DNA of 64,000 nucleotides from Methylobacterium sp. Leaf465 (GCF_001424705.1 NZ_LMRA01000001.1:432810-496809); one strand, 5' to 3'. Positions 1 through 9,588 are shown, counted from the stretch's first letter. Notes: generated by a model not told the origin, from the sequence alone. Numbers and translations are program-made.

Positions 1-303
1 GTCCCCGACCCGGCGCGCTTCTCGCGGGGCGACCGCGTCCGCGCCCGGATCATCCATCCGGCGGGACACACGCGCCTGCCGCGCTACGTGCGGGGCCAGA
101 TCGGAACCATCGAGGCGGTGCATGGCGGCTTCGTCTTTCCCGACACGAACGCGCAGCTCGCCGGCGAGGCGCCGCAATGGCTCTACACCGTCCGGTTCTC
201 GGGCCGCGACCTCTGGGGGGACCAGGCCGAACCCGGCCACACCGTCTCGGTGAACGCCTTCGAGAGCTACCTGGAACCCGTCGAACCGGTACGCTCCGCA
301 TGA
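1..303 (+). CDS. nitrile hydratase beta subunit, C-terminal part (5' end outside window)
   Basis: The reading frame is open from base 1 and ends with TGA at 301-303, so only the last 100 residues are present. Nitrile hydratase hydrates nitriles to amides with a Co or Fe centre held by the alpha subunit; the beta subunit completes the heterodimer. Seen here: the typical beta-subunit C-terminal barrel, with HTRLPRYVRGQIGTIEAVHG near the start of the fragment, then FVFPDTNAQ, PQWLYTVRF and the closing SYLEPV. The stop codon overlaps the ATG of the next gene (ATGA), so the two are translationally coupled, the usual order for nitrile hydratase beta subunit and activator. The metal type cannot be judged because the alpha subunit is not in the window. 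Confidence 0.9.
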   Translation, partial: VPDPARFSRGDRVRARIIHPAGHTRLPRYVRGQIGTIEAVHGGFVFPDTNAQLAGEAPQWLYTVRFSGRDLWGDQAEPGHTVSVNAFESYLEPVEPVRSA

Positions 304-644
304 GCGCCGATCAGATTCCCCGGGACGACGGGGCCGATCCGGTCTTTGCCGAGCCCTGGGAGGCCCAGGCCTTCGCCCTGGTGGTGGCGCTCCACGACCG
401 CGGCCTGTTCGACTGGAGCGAATGGGCGGAGGCGCTCGGGGCGCAGACGCGGCGCACCGGGCAGGCGGCGGACTATGCCGCCTGGCTCGCGACCCTCGAA
501 GGCCTGCTCGCGGCACGCGGCATCGCGGCGCCCGAACGCCTCGCCGCGCGCCGGGCCGCCTTCGCACGGGCCGCCGCGGCCACACCGCACGGCGAGCCGA
601 TCCTCCTGGCGAACGATCCGCTCGCGGGCACCCGTCCGGGGTGA
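300..644 (+). CDS. nitrile hydratase accessory (activator) protein
   Basis: 114 aa protein starting at the ATG that overlaps the stop of the beta subunit gene by 4 bases. The activator helps insert the metal into the alpha subunit and exchange subunits. The family signature is clear: FAEPWEAQAFALVVALHDRG followed by LFDWSEWAEALG, the same fold element seen at the beta-subunit N-terminus. The C-terminal part is Ala/Arg-rich and less typical. It closes the nitrile hydratase operon; no further gene follows on this strand before the tRNA. Confidence 0.85.
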   Translation: MSADQIPRDDGADPVFAEPWEAQAFALVVALHDRGLFDWSEWAEALGAQTRRTGQAADYAAWLATLEGLLAARGIAAPERLAARRAAFARAAAATPHGEPILLANDPLAGTRPG

Positions 645-881
645 GGGGCCGAGACGCCGCGAGAGCCGGGCGGATGCGTGAGCCGTCGCTCCGCAAACGT
701 GGGGCCGGATCGGAGCAGGCGATCTCGGGTCGAACGGTCGAGCGTCCTGAACCCGGCCCGAGGCGATGACGGCGCTTGTCGATCCGACAGGACGAGGCGA
801 CACGATCGGCGATGCCTCCGTCGCGCGCACGGGCCTGACACGGATCAGCGTCGGGAGCGACTGGGAGAACACCGAAAGGAA

Positions 882-973
882 TGGCGGAGACGGAGGGATT
901 CGAACCCTCGATACCCCTTTCGGGGTATGCTCATTTAGCAAACGAGTGCCTTCAGCCGCTCGGCCACGTCTCC
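882..973 (-). tRNA. tRNA-Ser(GCT)
   Basis: Read on the minus strand: acceptor arm GGAGACG (967-973) pairs with CGTCTCC, followed by G and an encoded CCA at 882-884. The anticodon loop TTGCTAA is closed by CTCGT/ATGAG, giving anticodon GCT. A long variable arm (ACCCC/GGGGT around CGAAA) and the T-arm GAGGGTTCGAATCCCTC confirm a class II serine tRNA. It stands alone between the nitrile hydratase operon and the acyl-CoA ligase. Confidence 0.95.
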
Positions 974-1144
974 GCAGGCGGTCGATCTAGAATTTCGCAT
1001 TCGGCGGGTCAAGCTGCGATTGGCGCGGCCGCAGGGAAATCGATGCCTTCCGGGCGGGCGTGCCGTCGGGGCCACAGGCCCGGTCGATGCCCCGGGGCCG
1101 CCGGACGGGCCGGGCAGGGCGGCTCTTGCGGCCGCCGTGCCGTC

Positions 1145-2686
1145 TCAGGCGCCGACGCTGGCGGCGAGGCGCTTGCGCTGGATCTTGCCGTTCGCCGTGC
1201 GCGGCAGCGCATCCAGGAAGCGCACTTCGCGGGGGCACTTGTAGGTCGCGAGGCGATCGAGACACCAGGCCATAATGTCGTCGGCGTCCAGCACGGCATC
1301 GGGCTTCGGCACGACGAAGGCGGTGATGACGCTGAGGTCGGCCCGGACCGCCATCTCCGCGACGCCGACCTCGGCGACGTCGGGATGCTCGATCACGACT
1401 CCCTCGATCTCGTTCGGCGAGACCCGATAGCCGAAGGCGTTCATGAGGTCGTCGTTGCGGCCGTGGTAGGTCAGGTAGCCGTCCGCATCGAGGCTCGCGC
1501 GGTCGCCACCGACGAACCAGTCGCCGCGCATCACCGCGGCCTCCTCCTCGGGCCGGTTCCAGTAGCCCAGCATCAGGCCCGGCTCGGAGCGGTGGATGGC
1601 GAGGAGGCCGACCTCTCCGGGCGGCAGCGGCTCGGCCGGGCCCTCGGGCGACAGGATCGCCACGCGGCGCCCGGGCTGCGGCTTGCCGGGGGAGCCGGGG
1701 CGCACGGGGATCGTCGGGCCGCTCGAGACGTAGGTCGAGCACTCGCTCATCCCGAGGGCCTCGTAGAGGGGCTTGCCGGTCGCCTGCGTCCAGGCCGCGA
1801 GGAGCTCTGGCGACAGGGCCTCTCCCGCCGTCACCCCGTGGCGCAGGGTGCCGAGATCGACGGCCCCGAGATCGGCATATTTCAGGATCTGGCGGTAGAC
1901 GCTCGGCACGGCGGCGAAGAGCGTTGCCCGATGGCGGGCGATGAGGGCCGGCCAGATCGCCGGATCGCGCGGGCCGTCGTAGAGCACCGCCGTGGCGCCG
2001 CAGGCCCAGGGATCGGTGATCCCGACGCCCAGCGCGTAGGTCCAGTTCATCGTACCGGCATGGAGCATGACGTCGTGCTCCGACAGGCCGAGCCAGTGCG
2101 CGTGCATCGGCCGGCGCCCGCGGATGGCGCGATGCGCGTGCAGGACGCCCTTGGGCCGGCTGGTCGTGCCGGAGGTGTAGACCAGGGTCGCGGGGTCCTC
2201 GGCCCGGGTGTCCGCGTAATCGGGCAGCAGCGGCCCGGCCTTCATCGCGGCGATGTCGTCGGGCCGGAGCAGAATTCGCCCCCCGAGCCCGGCCGGATCG
2301 ACGGCATGGCCCGCCCCCACGACCACGACGGACGCGCCCGCATTCTCCATCAGGAACGCGGCCTCGGGCTCGGTCAGTTGCGGCGAGGCCGGCAGGGCCA
2401 CGAAGCCGGCGGCTAGGGCTCCGAAGTAGACCAGCACGTAGTCCGCCTCGTTGCCCATGCGAATCATCACGCGCGCGCCGGGCGCGAGGCCGAGGGACCG
2501 AAGCCCGGCCCCGATGGCCCGGACCGCCCGATCGACCTCGCCGAAGGTCAGGACGCGAACGTCGTCGCCGACTCCCGCCATGATGAGCGCCGTCTTGTGG
2601 GCGCGCAGACGGGCATTCTCGGTAAGGCAGAAGCGCGCGCCGTTGAACGGCGGGGCCTCGGCGGCGGCGGCAAGGGATGAGGTCAA
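1145..2686 (-). CDS. AMP-dependent acyl-CoA synthetase/ligase
   Basis: 513 aa member of the ANL adenylating superfamily: activates a carboxylic acid with ATP and transfers it to CoA. The ATP-binding loop LVYTSGTTSRPKG lies at about residues 168-180, the A5-like YEALGMSECS in the middle, the hinge YHGRNDD and the C-terminal catalytic Lys in ANGKIQRKR at about 501. Length is normal for the family. I chose a TTG start at 2684-2686 because GGAG sits 7 bases upstream and the family N-terminus starts nearby; the open frame runs further upstream without homology. The substrate cannot be read from the sequence; the layout resembles benzoate/short-chain acid CoA ligases. No operon partner is obvious. 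Confidence 0.88.
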   Translation of the reverse strand: MTSSLAAAAEAPPFNGARFCLTENARLRAHKTALIMAGVGDDVRVLTFGEVDRAVRAIGAGLRSLGLAPGARVMIRMGNEADYVLVYFGALAAGFVALPASPQLTEPEAAFLMENAGASVVVVGAGHAVDPAGLGGRILLRPDDIAAMKAGPLLPDYADTRAEDPATLVYTSGTTSRPKGVLHAHRAIRGRRPMHAHWLGLSEHDVMLHAGTMNWTYALGVGITDPWACGATAVLYDGPRDPAIWPALIARHRATLFAAVPSVYRQILKYADLGAVDLGTLRHGVTAGEALSPELLAAWTQATGKPLYEALGMSECSTYVSSGPTIPVRPGSPGKPQPGRRVAILSPEGPAEPLPPGEVGLLAIHRSEPGLMLGYWNRPEEEAAVMRGDWFVGGDRASLDADGYLTYHGRNDDLMNAFGYRVSPNEIEGVVIEHPDVAEVGVAEMAVRADLSVITAFVVPKPDAVLDADDIMAWCLDRLATYKCPREVRFLDALPRTANGKIQRKRLAASVGA

Positions 2687-2790
2687 GCGAGGGCTCCGTG
2701 GCGACCCGCGCAAGGAAGCCGAAAGCGGGCGCCTCGACAAGGGCACCCGCTCCCCGTTTCCGACGCGCCGCCCCGCGGCGCGGCCGGCCC

Positions 2791-4164
2791 TCAGCCGGCG
2801 ATTTCCTTGGCGGCGACGAGCATCTCCTTCATCGCTTCCGCGGCGGCCTGGTAGGCGGGGGTTCCGACATCCCAGTTGCTGGCCTTGAGGGCTTCCAGCA
2901 TCTTGCCGGCTTCCGCGAAGGCCTTGCTCTCCGCAGCCACCAGCCGGGCGAAGGCGGGGTGGGCGGCCGGTGCCGTCCCGGCCAGGTCCGTCTTCAGGCT
3001 CCGGCCGGGCTGGCCCGACGGGGTGGCCAGGATCGGATCCGGCTGGGCCATGCCGACGAGAACCCGGGCGAGCTTGCGCTTCCACGCGCCGAGATCGGCC
3101 GGCAGGCGCACCAGGGCGTAGACCGGTACGTCGCGGGCATTCGCGTTCAGCGCCGTCTGGCCGGTGGCCTCGGCGCGCACGAGCCGGCTCGTGATCTTCT
3201 CGATTTCCTCGTGGGTCTTCGAGGCCTTCGCGGCGATGTTCTGCACGCTGGTCGAGATTTCCGAGGTCGCGGCCCGCTGTTGTCCCAGCATGTGCGAGAT
3301 CGCCTGGTTCAGGTCGCTCGCCTGCGCGATGCGGGCATTGGTCTCGACGATCCGGTGCTCGAGGTGATCGACGATGGTGCGGCCCGTGGTGACGGCGCTG
3401 CGGCTCTCGTGAACCGCCTCCGAGATCGCGCCCATCTCGGCGGTGAGGGTACTCAGCAGCCCGCGGATCTCCCCGGTGGACTTGGCGGTCTGGGCGGAGA
3501 GCGACTTCACCTCGGCGGCCACCACGGAGAACCCGCGGCCGGCCTCGCCCGCCCGGGCGGCCTCGATGGTGGCGTTGAGGGCCAGGAGATTGGTCTGCGC
3601 CGAAATCGCCGCGATGGTGGTGGCCATCACCTCGATCTGCGCGATGGCGCGCTCGAGGACGACGACGCGATCGGAGATCTGCGAGGTCCGGACATCGATC
3701 TCGTGCATCGCCGTGCGCGCCTTCTGCGCGTCCTGGATGCAGGCCTGGGTCTCCGCGAGGGCATCCCGCGCGACGGTCACCACGGTCTCGGAGGTCTGCG
3801 CCACCTCCGCCACGGAAGCCGCCATCTCCTCGGCGGCGCCCGCGATCGTCTGGGTGGCGCTCGCCACCTCACCGACGTCGTAGGTCATCCAGCCCGTGTT
3901 CGTCGCAGCCTCGGAAGCCTCGCGGGCGACGGAGGCGGTGGTGGCCAGGCTGCGCAGGAGATCGGCTTCGCGATTCGCATGCAACCGCTCGATCGCGGCG
4001 CGGAGCGGCCCCTCGGGCAGATCGACCGATGCGAGATTTTGGCTCACCATCAGGGATTCCACCGCCTGTACCAGACGGGCTTCGTCGCGGATCCCAGCGG
4101 CATCCGGCGCCGTCTCGGTGACGGGCGACTTCGGGGTGGAACGAGCGAAGGGAAGGCCGAGCAT
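2791..4164 (-). CDS. soluble methyl-accepting chemotaxis protein
   Basis: 457 aa chemoreceptor with no membrane segment, hence probably cytoplasmic. The highly conserved hairpin tip is seen as [20 protein letters not shown] followed by [14 protein letters not shown], flanked by long Ala/Ser/Thr-rich coiled-coil helices. The N-terminal 60 residues are not a recognisable sensor domain, and the C-terminal 120 residues (after [15 protein letters not shown]) form a separate, Ala/Lys-rich helical region. The signalling partner would be CheA/CheW, not encoded here. Its ATG at 4162-4164 follows AGGA 9 bases upstream. The ligand is unknown. Confidence 0.9.
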   Translation of the reverse strand: MLGLPFARSTPKSPVTETAPDAAGIRDEARLVQAVESLMVSQNLASVDLPEGPLRAAIERLHANREADLLRSLATTASVAREASEAATNTGWMTYDVGEVASATQTIAGAAEEMAASVAEVAQTSETVVTVARDALAETQACIQDAQKARTAMHEIDVRTSQISDRVVVLERAIAQIEVMATTIAAISAQTNLLALNATIEAARAGEAGRGFSVVAAEVKSLSAQTAKSTGEIRGLLSTLTAEMGAISEAVHESRSAVTTGRTIVDHLEHRIVETNARIAQASDLNQAISHMLGQQRAATSEISTSVQNIAAKASKTHEEIEKITSRLVRAEATGQTALNANARDVPVYALVRLPADLGAWKRKLARVLVGMAQPDPILATPSGQPGRSLKTDLAGTAPAAHPAFARLVAAESKAFAEAGKMLEALKASNWDVGTPAYQAAAEAMKEMLVAAKEIAG

Positions 4165-4740
4165 CGCGGTTGGTCCTGTAAGGCGTAGCGATGTGATCTA
4201 CCGATCTTCCATTAATGTATCCTTATGGCCTGAAACACCCGCTCAAAATCGAGAAGCGTTCCGTCTCGCACCGCGATGCGCTGTTGTGCAACGCGAACAA
4301 TTAACAGGTGGCTCGCCACAATCAGTGCTTGTTGTCTACCACCAGTTTTGGTTCGGTAAGCTTTAGCGTTTCATTATAATTTATTTAAAATTCCATATTG
4401 ATTGTTAGTATCTATGACGAATTCAGAACCCTTGCGGAGGCCTGAGGGATCATCCGTCCGGTCCAGCCCAGGTGGGACACCCGGCCGAACGCGACGTCCA
4501 CTTCGACACAGGCCGGCGATGCCGGGAGGCCCGCGCGTGGCCCGGGGATCGCCGCCCGCAACCTCCGGCGAGACCGAGGGGCGTCCGCCTGGACCAAATC
4601 TGTTCAGGCGCTGAACCATCCCGCGAGGCCCGGCACGGCACGGCCCATCCAATTCAGGATGGCGCCCGGGCAGGCGCGGAGGAAGACGGGCGGCGCGTCG
4701 GATCGACGCCGCTCGGCCGCCGGTCCGGATCGAGTCCGGC
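4165..4740. other. intergenic region, AT-rich in its left half
   Basis: No protein-coding gene is supported here. Bases about 4340-4410 are strikingly AT-rich for this genome and probably hold the promoter of the chemoreceptor gene on the minus strand. A perfect inverted repeat GTGGC-TC-GCCAC lies at 4308-4319 and could be an operator. The right half (4430-4740) is GC-rich and only gives Arg/Pro-rich shadow frames. Confidence 0.5.
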
Positions 4741-6978
4741 TCAGGCCGAGCGGGAGAGCGGCATCTCGCGCGGGCCGATGAGGTCCGCCTTGCGCTCCAG
4801 CAGAGTCGGCGGGGGGACCGGGGCCTCGATGGTGCAGACGACACCGCTGGCCGCGAACAGCAACTGGACCTCGCCATCGAGTTCCCGGGCCAGGCTGCGC
4901 TCGATCAGGCGCGAGCCGAAGCCGGTCCGGGTCGGCGGGACGACGGGGGGGCCGCCCGCCTCGCTCCAGCGCAGGATCAGGCGGGTCTCCGCCTGGCGCT
5001 CCACCGACCAGGCGATCGTCACCGTGCCCCCCTCCTGCGAGAGCGCCCCGTACTTGACCGCATTGGTGCCGAGCTCATGGAGCGCCATGGCGATCGACAA
5101 GGCCAGGCGCGGCGGCAGCCGCAGGGCTGGGCCGGAGACGAAGAACCGGGAGCGCTGCCCCTCCGCCGCATCCAGCGGCGCGATGGCGTCGGCCACGACG
5201 TTCCCAAGCTCGGCGCCGTCCCAGCTCTCCCGGGTGAGGACGTTGTGCACCCGGGCCAGGGCCAGCAGGCGGGCCTCGAACGCGGCTCGGGCCGCGGTGG
5301 CCTCCGGCCCCTCGAGCCGGCGCAGGGACTGTCCCGCGATCGACTGCACGGTGGCCAGGGTATTCTTCACGCGATGGTTCAGTTCGTGGATCAGCAATTG
5401 CTGGTGCTCGGCGGCGCGCTTGGCGTCGGTGATGTCGACGTTGCAGCCCGTGTAGCCGAGGAAATTGCCGGTATCGTCCGTCCGCGGCACCCCCTCGCAG
5501 CGCAGCCAGCGCACGACGCCGTCCTGGTCCACCACCCGGACGTCGGCCTGGAAGGGCACCCGCGCCGCGAAGGCGTCCCGAAAGCGGGTCGCGAAGGCCT
5601 CGTAGTCCTCCGCGAAGAGGATCCGGCGCCAATCCTCGCCGGCCAGCACGGCGGCCGTATGCAGCCCGAACATGTGGTCGAAATGCATGTTGGCGAAGCT
5701 GATCCGGGCGTTCTCGTCGGTCATCCAGATCAGGGCCGGCGCGGAATCGGCCATGTGGCGGAAGCGGGCTTCGCTCTCGCGCAGGGCACTCAGGCCGCGC
5801 TCGGTCTCCGCCAGCGCCCGGTCGCGCTCGTCGCTGCGCAGGCGCAGGCGCTGGGAGGCCTCCGCGAGCACGTCCCCCAGGCGCCGGATCTCGTGGATCG
5901 GCGAGGTGATCCGCGGGATGACCTCGCCGCGGGAGAGGGCCGGCCCCGTCGCGGCGAGCCGGCGCAGGGGCTGCGAGACCCGCGACCACAGGTGAACCGC
6001 CAGGATGGACGAGGTCGCCAGCACCAGGAGGCCGAAGCCGCAGAAGGCCCAGATCCAGTTGCGCAGGCGCGCTTCCACCAGGGCCTGCGGGATGATCGCG
6101 GCCGCGGTCCAGCCCGTGAGGCGGGAGCGGGCCTCGACGACCGTCACGGCCTTGAGGCGCCGATCCTTGCCCTCCCAGACATTCGGCGTCGCGGTCTGGT
6201 ACTGACGCAGGGTCGCGAGGCGCTGCGAGCCGATATTGGTCTCCGGATCGGGCACCCGCGCCAGGATGACCCCGTCCCGGTCGGAGAGGCCGGTGGTCCA
6301 GCCCTCGACGGCTTCCCGGGCGACCAGGCCGTCCAGCCGGCCGATCGGGACCGTGAAGCTGAGGATATGGGTGACGCCGCCCTCGCCGAACACCGGCACC
6401 GCGACCGCATAGGTCGCGTCCGTGGGCTTCATGCCCTTGACGTAGCCCGAGACGACGGCCCGCTGGCTGCCCGTGGCGATCTCGCGATCGAAGGGCAGCC
6501 CGCTGCGCGGCAGCGGGGCCCGGCGCGGCACCGCCGTGTTCACGACCTGCTGTCCGTCCGGTCGCCGAAGCAGGATGTCGAGGCCGACCGCGTCCCGCAC
6601 GAGGCGCGCCTGGGCGTCGAAATTGTCGAACTCGCCGTCCTTCAGTCGCGGCGATGTGGCGAGGGTCTGCAGCACCGAGACGAGGCCCGCCGTGTCGCGG
6701 TCGACGGAGAGGGCGATGCTCCGCACGTTCTCGCGGGCATCCTGCTCGAAGCGGGCCCGCTCGGTTCCCGCGTAGCGCGCGAGCAGGATCGCCGTGAACA
6801 GCAATCCCGGTCCGATCAGCGCGATCACCAGGGCGACCAGGTAGACCTGGGTCGAGAAACCGCGCTGTCGGACACGCGCGAAGGCGGAGGCGAGCGACCC
6901 CCACCCCCGGCGCCAAGTGCGGCGCCCGGTCGGGGTCTCTCCGGGAGGCGGTGTCTCTCCGGGAGGCGGATGGCTCAT
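4741..6978 (-). CDS. membrane-bound HWE-family sensor histidine kinase with PAS domain
   Basis: 745 aa. Membrane helix 1 at about 45-67, a Cache-like extracytoplasmic sensor at about 70-305, membrane helix 2 at about 308-331, HAMP-like linker, a PAS domain at about 402-520 and an HWE/HisKA_2 kinase core. The phospho-acceptor region reads HELNHRVKNTLA (His 535 the likely site) and the ATPase N-box reads LHELGTNAVKYGAL. These kinases usually act on unusual response regulators such as PhyR-like proteins in the general stress response or on light/redox responses. No response regulator is adjacent. The ATG at 6976-6978 overlaps the stop of the SelW-like gene by 4 bases (ATGA), so the two are translationally coupled. 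The signal sensed is unknown. Confidence 0.92.
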   Translation of the reverse strand: MSHPPPGETPPPGETPTGRRTWRRGWGSLASAFARVRQRGFSTQVYLVALVIALIGPGLLFTAILLARYAGTERARFEQDARENVRSIALSVDRDTAGLVSVLQTLATSPRLKDGEFDNFDAQARLVRDAVGLDILLRRPDGQQVVNTAVPRRAPLPRSGLPFDREIATGSQRAVVSGYVKGMKPTDATYAVAVPVFGEGGVTHILSFTVPIGRLDGLVAREAVEGWTTGLSDRDGVILARVPDPETNIGSQRLATLRQYQTATPNVWEGKDRRLKAVTVVEARSRLTGWTAAAIIPQALVEARLRNWIWAFCGFGLLVLATSSILAVHLWSRVSQPLRRLAATGPALSRGEVIPRITSPIHEIRRLGDVLAEASQRLRLRSDERDRALAETERGLSALRESEARFRHMADSAPALIWMTDENARISFANMHFDHMFGLHTAAVLAGEDWRRILFAEDYEAFATRFRDAFAARVPFQADVRVVDQDGVVRWLRCEGVPRTDDTGNFLGYTGCNVDITDAKRAAEHQQLLIHELNHRVKNTLATVQSIAGQSLRRLEGPEATAARAAFEARLLALARVHNVLTRESWDGAELGNVVADAIAPLDAAEGQRSRFFVSGPALRLPPRLALSIAMALHELGTNAVKYGALSQEGGTVTIAWSVERQAETRLILRWSEAGGPPVVPPTRTGFGSRLIERSLARELDGEVQLLFAASGVVCTIEAPVPPPTLLERKADLIGPREMPLSRSA

Positions 6979-7292
6979 GAGCGCGCGACGCCCGCGCGAT
7001 CGATGTGTCCGAGGTCGCGATCCGGCGCGAGGTGATCCCGAACGCGCTGCTTGAGGACCTTGACGTCGGGGAAGCCGCCGTCGCGCGTCCGATCCCAGAT
7101 CAGGTGCGGTCCGCACAGGATCACGAAGACGCCGCCGGTGCCGGGGATCAGCGCCACCTCCCCGAGGTCGTCGCGAAACGTGGAGAGGAGTTCCTGCGCC
7201 ATCCATCCCGCCCGCAGCAGCCACTGGCACTGCGTGCAGTAGGTGATCGAAACCCGCGGCTTCTCGGGCGATGGGCGGGGCGTTTCGTCCAT
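6975..7292 (-). CDS. SelW/Rdx-family CxxC protein
   Basis: 105 aa, thioredoxin-like Rdx (selenoprotein W related) family. The N-terminal redox motif is YCTQCQWLLRA; both positions are ordinary Cys. WMAQELLSTF and a GTGGVF segment followed by an RDGGFPDVKVLKQRVRD tail are typical of the family. The role in bacteria is poorly known; a thiol-redox function is presumed from the CxxC. It is the first gene of a two-gene unit with the downstream histidine kinase (4-base overlap), which suggests a functional link. I start at ATG 7290-7292; an upstream in-frame TTG would add 12 residues without family similarity. Confidence 0.87.
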   Translation of the reverse strand: MDETPRPSPEKPRVSITYCTQCQWLLRAGWMAQELLSTFRDDLGEVALIPGTGGVFVILCGPHLIWDRTRDGGFPDVKVLKQRVRDHLAPDRDLGHIDRAGVARS

Positions 7293-7511
7293 GGCGGGTA
7301 AAGCGACCGATCGCTCCCGGCTTGTCAACCGAAACGCGCGCCCGGGCTTCGCACGGCGATGGTCTTCGGTGGGGTTCGGCGACGTTTTCCCGTCAACCGG
7401 CCAAGTTTTTCCCTGTGCGCCTTTATCGCAGCGCCGATGCGCCTATGTGTGTTCACGGGCCGGTGAGGGACCGATCTTCGCGCGGCGCGCCGATGGCCAA
7501 GGAGTCCAAGC

Positions 7512-8150
7512 ATGCGTTCAGGTGTCGTCACCCCGACGACGGGTCCCGTCCGGGCCTGGCTCGGCAGGGTTCGGATCGCTGTCGCGGCTCTCGCCCTGGG
7601 CACGACCCTGACCGGCTGCGGAGCGATCAATCGGGTCCCGACCCTCGAGGAGCGGGCGAAATCCTCGTGGAGCGAGGTGCAGAACCAGTACCAGCGCCGG
7701 GCCGACCTGATCCCGAACCTCGTCGAGACGGTGAAGGGCTACGCGCAGCAGGAGAAGGACGTGCTGATCGGCGTGACCGAGGCGCGGGCCAAGGCGTCGA
7801 GCGTCAAGGTCGACGCCTCGACCGTGAGCGATCCACAGAAGTTCAAGGAATTCCAGGACGCGCAGAACCAACTCTCGGGCGCCCTCGGCCGCCTCCTCGT
7901 CACCGTCGAGCGCTACCCCGACATCAAGTCGAACCAGAACTTCCTCGCCCTGCAGTCGCAGCTCGAAGGCACCGAGAACCGGATCGCCGTCGCCCGCCGC
8001 GACTACATCGCCGCGGTCCAGGACTACAACACCGAGGTCCGCACCATTCCGGGCCGGTGGATCGCCGCCATCTTCTACCCGGACGCGAAGCCGATGGAGA
8101 CCTTCACGGCGACGCCCAACGCCGAGCGCCCGCCGAACGTGAAGTTCTAG
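7512..8150 (+). CDS. lemA: LemA family lipoprotein
   Basis: 212 aa. Lipoprotein-like N-terminus (ALALGTTLTGCGA, lipobox LTGC) followed by the LemA helical domain: KSSWSEVQNQYQRRADLIPN, NLVETVKGYA, then YPDIKSNQNFLALQSQLEGT and the closing RDYIAAVQDYNTEVRTIPG. LemA proteins are membrane-anchored helical bundles of unclear function. The start has a strong AAGGAG 7 bases upstream. It heads a cluster with two TPM-domain genes (gap 6 bases, then overlap), a widely conserved lemA-TPM arrangement. Confidence 0.93.
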   Translation: MRSGVVTPTTGPVRAWLGRVRIAVAALALGTTLTGCGAINRVPTLEERAKSSWSEVQNQYQRRADLIPNLVETVKGYAQQEKDVLIGVTEARAKASSVKVDASTVSDPQKFKEFQDAQNQLSGALGRLLVTVERYPDIKSNQNFLALQSQLEGTENRIAVARRDYIAAVQDYNTEVRTIPGRWIAAIFYPDAKPMETFTATPNAERPPNVKF

Positions 8151-8156
8151 CCCGCC

Positions 8157-8966
8157 ATGGACCGTCCGCGCCCGGGCAGCGCCGGGACAGACGCCATCCG
8201 GTCGATCGCCGCGCGGCTGATCCTCGGGCTCTGGCTCGTCGTCGGCGCCACCGGCCTCGCGCACGCGCAGGCCGGTGGCGCCGAACCGACCTTCCCCGCC
8301 CTGACCGGGCGGGTGGTCGACGGCGCCGGCCTCCTGAAGCCCGAGGACCGGACGGTCCTCGAGACCAAGCTGAAGGCCTACGAGGACAAGACCTCCGATC
8401 AGGTTGTAGTCGCCACGGTCCCCAGCCTGCAGGGCCGGACGGTGGAGGACTACGCCAACCGCCTGTTCCGCGCCTGGAAGCTCGGGCAGGCCAAGACCGA
8501 CAACGGGGCGCTGCTCCTCGTCGCCCCCAACGAGCGCAAGGTCCGGATCGAAGTCGGCTACGGCCTCGAGGGGGCCCTCACCGATGCCCTCTCGAAGGTC
8601 ATCATCACCACCGCGATCACGCCACGCTTCAAGACCGGCGACTACGCCGGCGGCATCAACGCGGGCGTCGACGCGGTGCTGTCGATCCTCGCGGGCGACG
8701 CCGAGGAGTGGCAACGCAAGGCGCAGGTACGCAGCGACGAGGCCGATCCCGGACAGGTGGTGATCTTCATCATCCTGTTCTTCGTCGTCCTGTTCGTCGT
8801 CTACCGGATGAACCGCGGGCGGCGGAGCGGTGGGGGCGGCTTCATCATCCTGCCGGGGCCATCCTCGGGGGGCTGGAGCGGCGGCGTCTCGGGCGGCTTC
8901 GATGGGGGCGGTTTTTCCGGCGGGGGCGGCTCGTCGGGTGGGGGAGGAGCCTCCGGTGACTGGTAA
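8157..8966 (+). CDS. TPM-domain protein, YgcG type, secreted and membrane-anchored
   Basis: 269 aa. Signal peptide ending near AHAQA, then the TPM domain: LTGRVVDGAGLL, SDQVVVATVPSLQGRTVEDY, NGALLLVAPNERKVRIEVGY and GLEGALTDA. A C-terminal membrane helix (VVIFIILFFVVLFVVYRM) is followed by a Gly/Ser-rich tail, typical of YgcG-like proteins. The domain faces the periplasm; TPM domains have been linked to photosystem repair in plants and have weak phosphatase activity in vitro, but the bacterial role is not established. The end overlaps the start of the next TPM gene by 11 bases. Confidence 0.9.
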   Translation: MDRPRPGSAGTDAIRSIAARLILGLWLVVGATGLAHAQAGGAEPTFPALTGRVVDGAGLLKPEDRTVLETKLKAYEDKTSDQVVVATVPSLQGRTVEDYANRLFRAWKLGQAKTDNGALLLVAPNERKVRIEVGYGLEGALTDALSKVIITTAITPRFKTGDYAGGINAGVDAVLSILAGDAEEWQRKAQVRSDEADPGQVVIFIILFFVVLFVVYRMNRGRRSGGGGFIILPGPSSGGWSGGVSGGFDGGGFSGGGGSSGGGGASGDW

Positions 8967-9588
8967 GCGACCGCCCTTTCTCGATGCGCCGGCGCGGGCG
9001 CGGATCGCGGAGGCGATCCGCCGGGCCGAGACCGCGACGTCCGGCGAGATCGTCGTGCTGGTGGCCGCCCGTGCCGGACTCTACCGTTCCGCGCCGCTGC
9101 TGCTCGCCCTGGCCGCCGGCCTCGTCCTGCCCTGGCCGCTGATCGTCCTGACGCCGTGGAGCGCGGCCACGATCGCGCTGGCGCAGGTCGCCGTGGTCCT
9201 GCTGGCGCTGCTGGCGGGTCTCCATCCCCGGGTTCGGATGGCCCTGGTCCCACGGGCGATCCGCCGCGATCGCGCCCACGAACAGGCCCTGCGCGAATTC
9301 ACGACCCGCGGCCTCAGCCGGACGGCAGGGCGGACCGGGGTGCTGATCTACGTCGCCCGGGCCGAGGGCCATGCCGAGATCGTGGCCGATCACGGCGTTG
9401 CCGCGCGCGTCCCGCCCGGCGCCTGGTCCGGCGCGATCGAGGCGCTCCTGGCCGCCCTGCGCCGCGGCGAGGCCGAGGCGGGCCTGACCGAAGCCGTCGG
9501 GCAGGTCGGCACCATCCTGGCCGGGCCACTTCCGCCGGAAGCCAGACCCCTCGACGCCCTGCCGAACCGCGTCATCGAACTCGATTGA
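8956..9588 (+). CDS. second TPM-domain membrane protein
   Basis: 210 aa beginning at GTG 8956-8958, with GGAGGAG about 8 bases upstream inside the preceding gene. The N-terminus RARIAEAIRRAETATSGEIV is the usual beginning of the short TPM variant, followed by two membrane helices (about residues 40-58 and 66-85) and a second TPM half: RTGVLIYVARAEGHAEIVAD. It is the partner of the upstream YgcG-like protein; together with LemA the three genes form one transcription unit. Function unknown. Confidence 0.85.
   Translation: MTGKRPPFLDAPARARIAEAIRRAETATSGEIVVLVAARAGLYRSAPLLLALAAGLVLPWPLIVLTPWSAATIALAQVAVVLLALLAGLHPRVRMALVPRAIRRDRAHEQALREFTTRGLSRTAGRTGVLIYVARAEGHAEIVADHGVAARVPPGAWSGAIEALLAALRRGEAEAGLTEAVGQVGTILAGPLPPEARPLDALPNRVIELD

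Noticed and set aside
881..2416. Long plus-strand frame starting over the tRNA-Ser
   Set aside because: Begins antisense to the tRNA and runs antisense to the acyl-CoA ligase; no homology or ribosome site.
4374..4877. Minus-strand frame between the chemoreceptor and kinase genes
   Set aside because: Arg/Ser/Pro-rich, overlaps the true C-terminus of the kinase in another frame, no ribosome binding site.
6975..7292. Selenocysteine in the SelW-like protein
   Set aside because: The motif codons are ordinary Cys codons; no in-frame TGA or SECIS needed.
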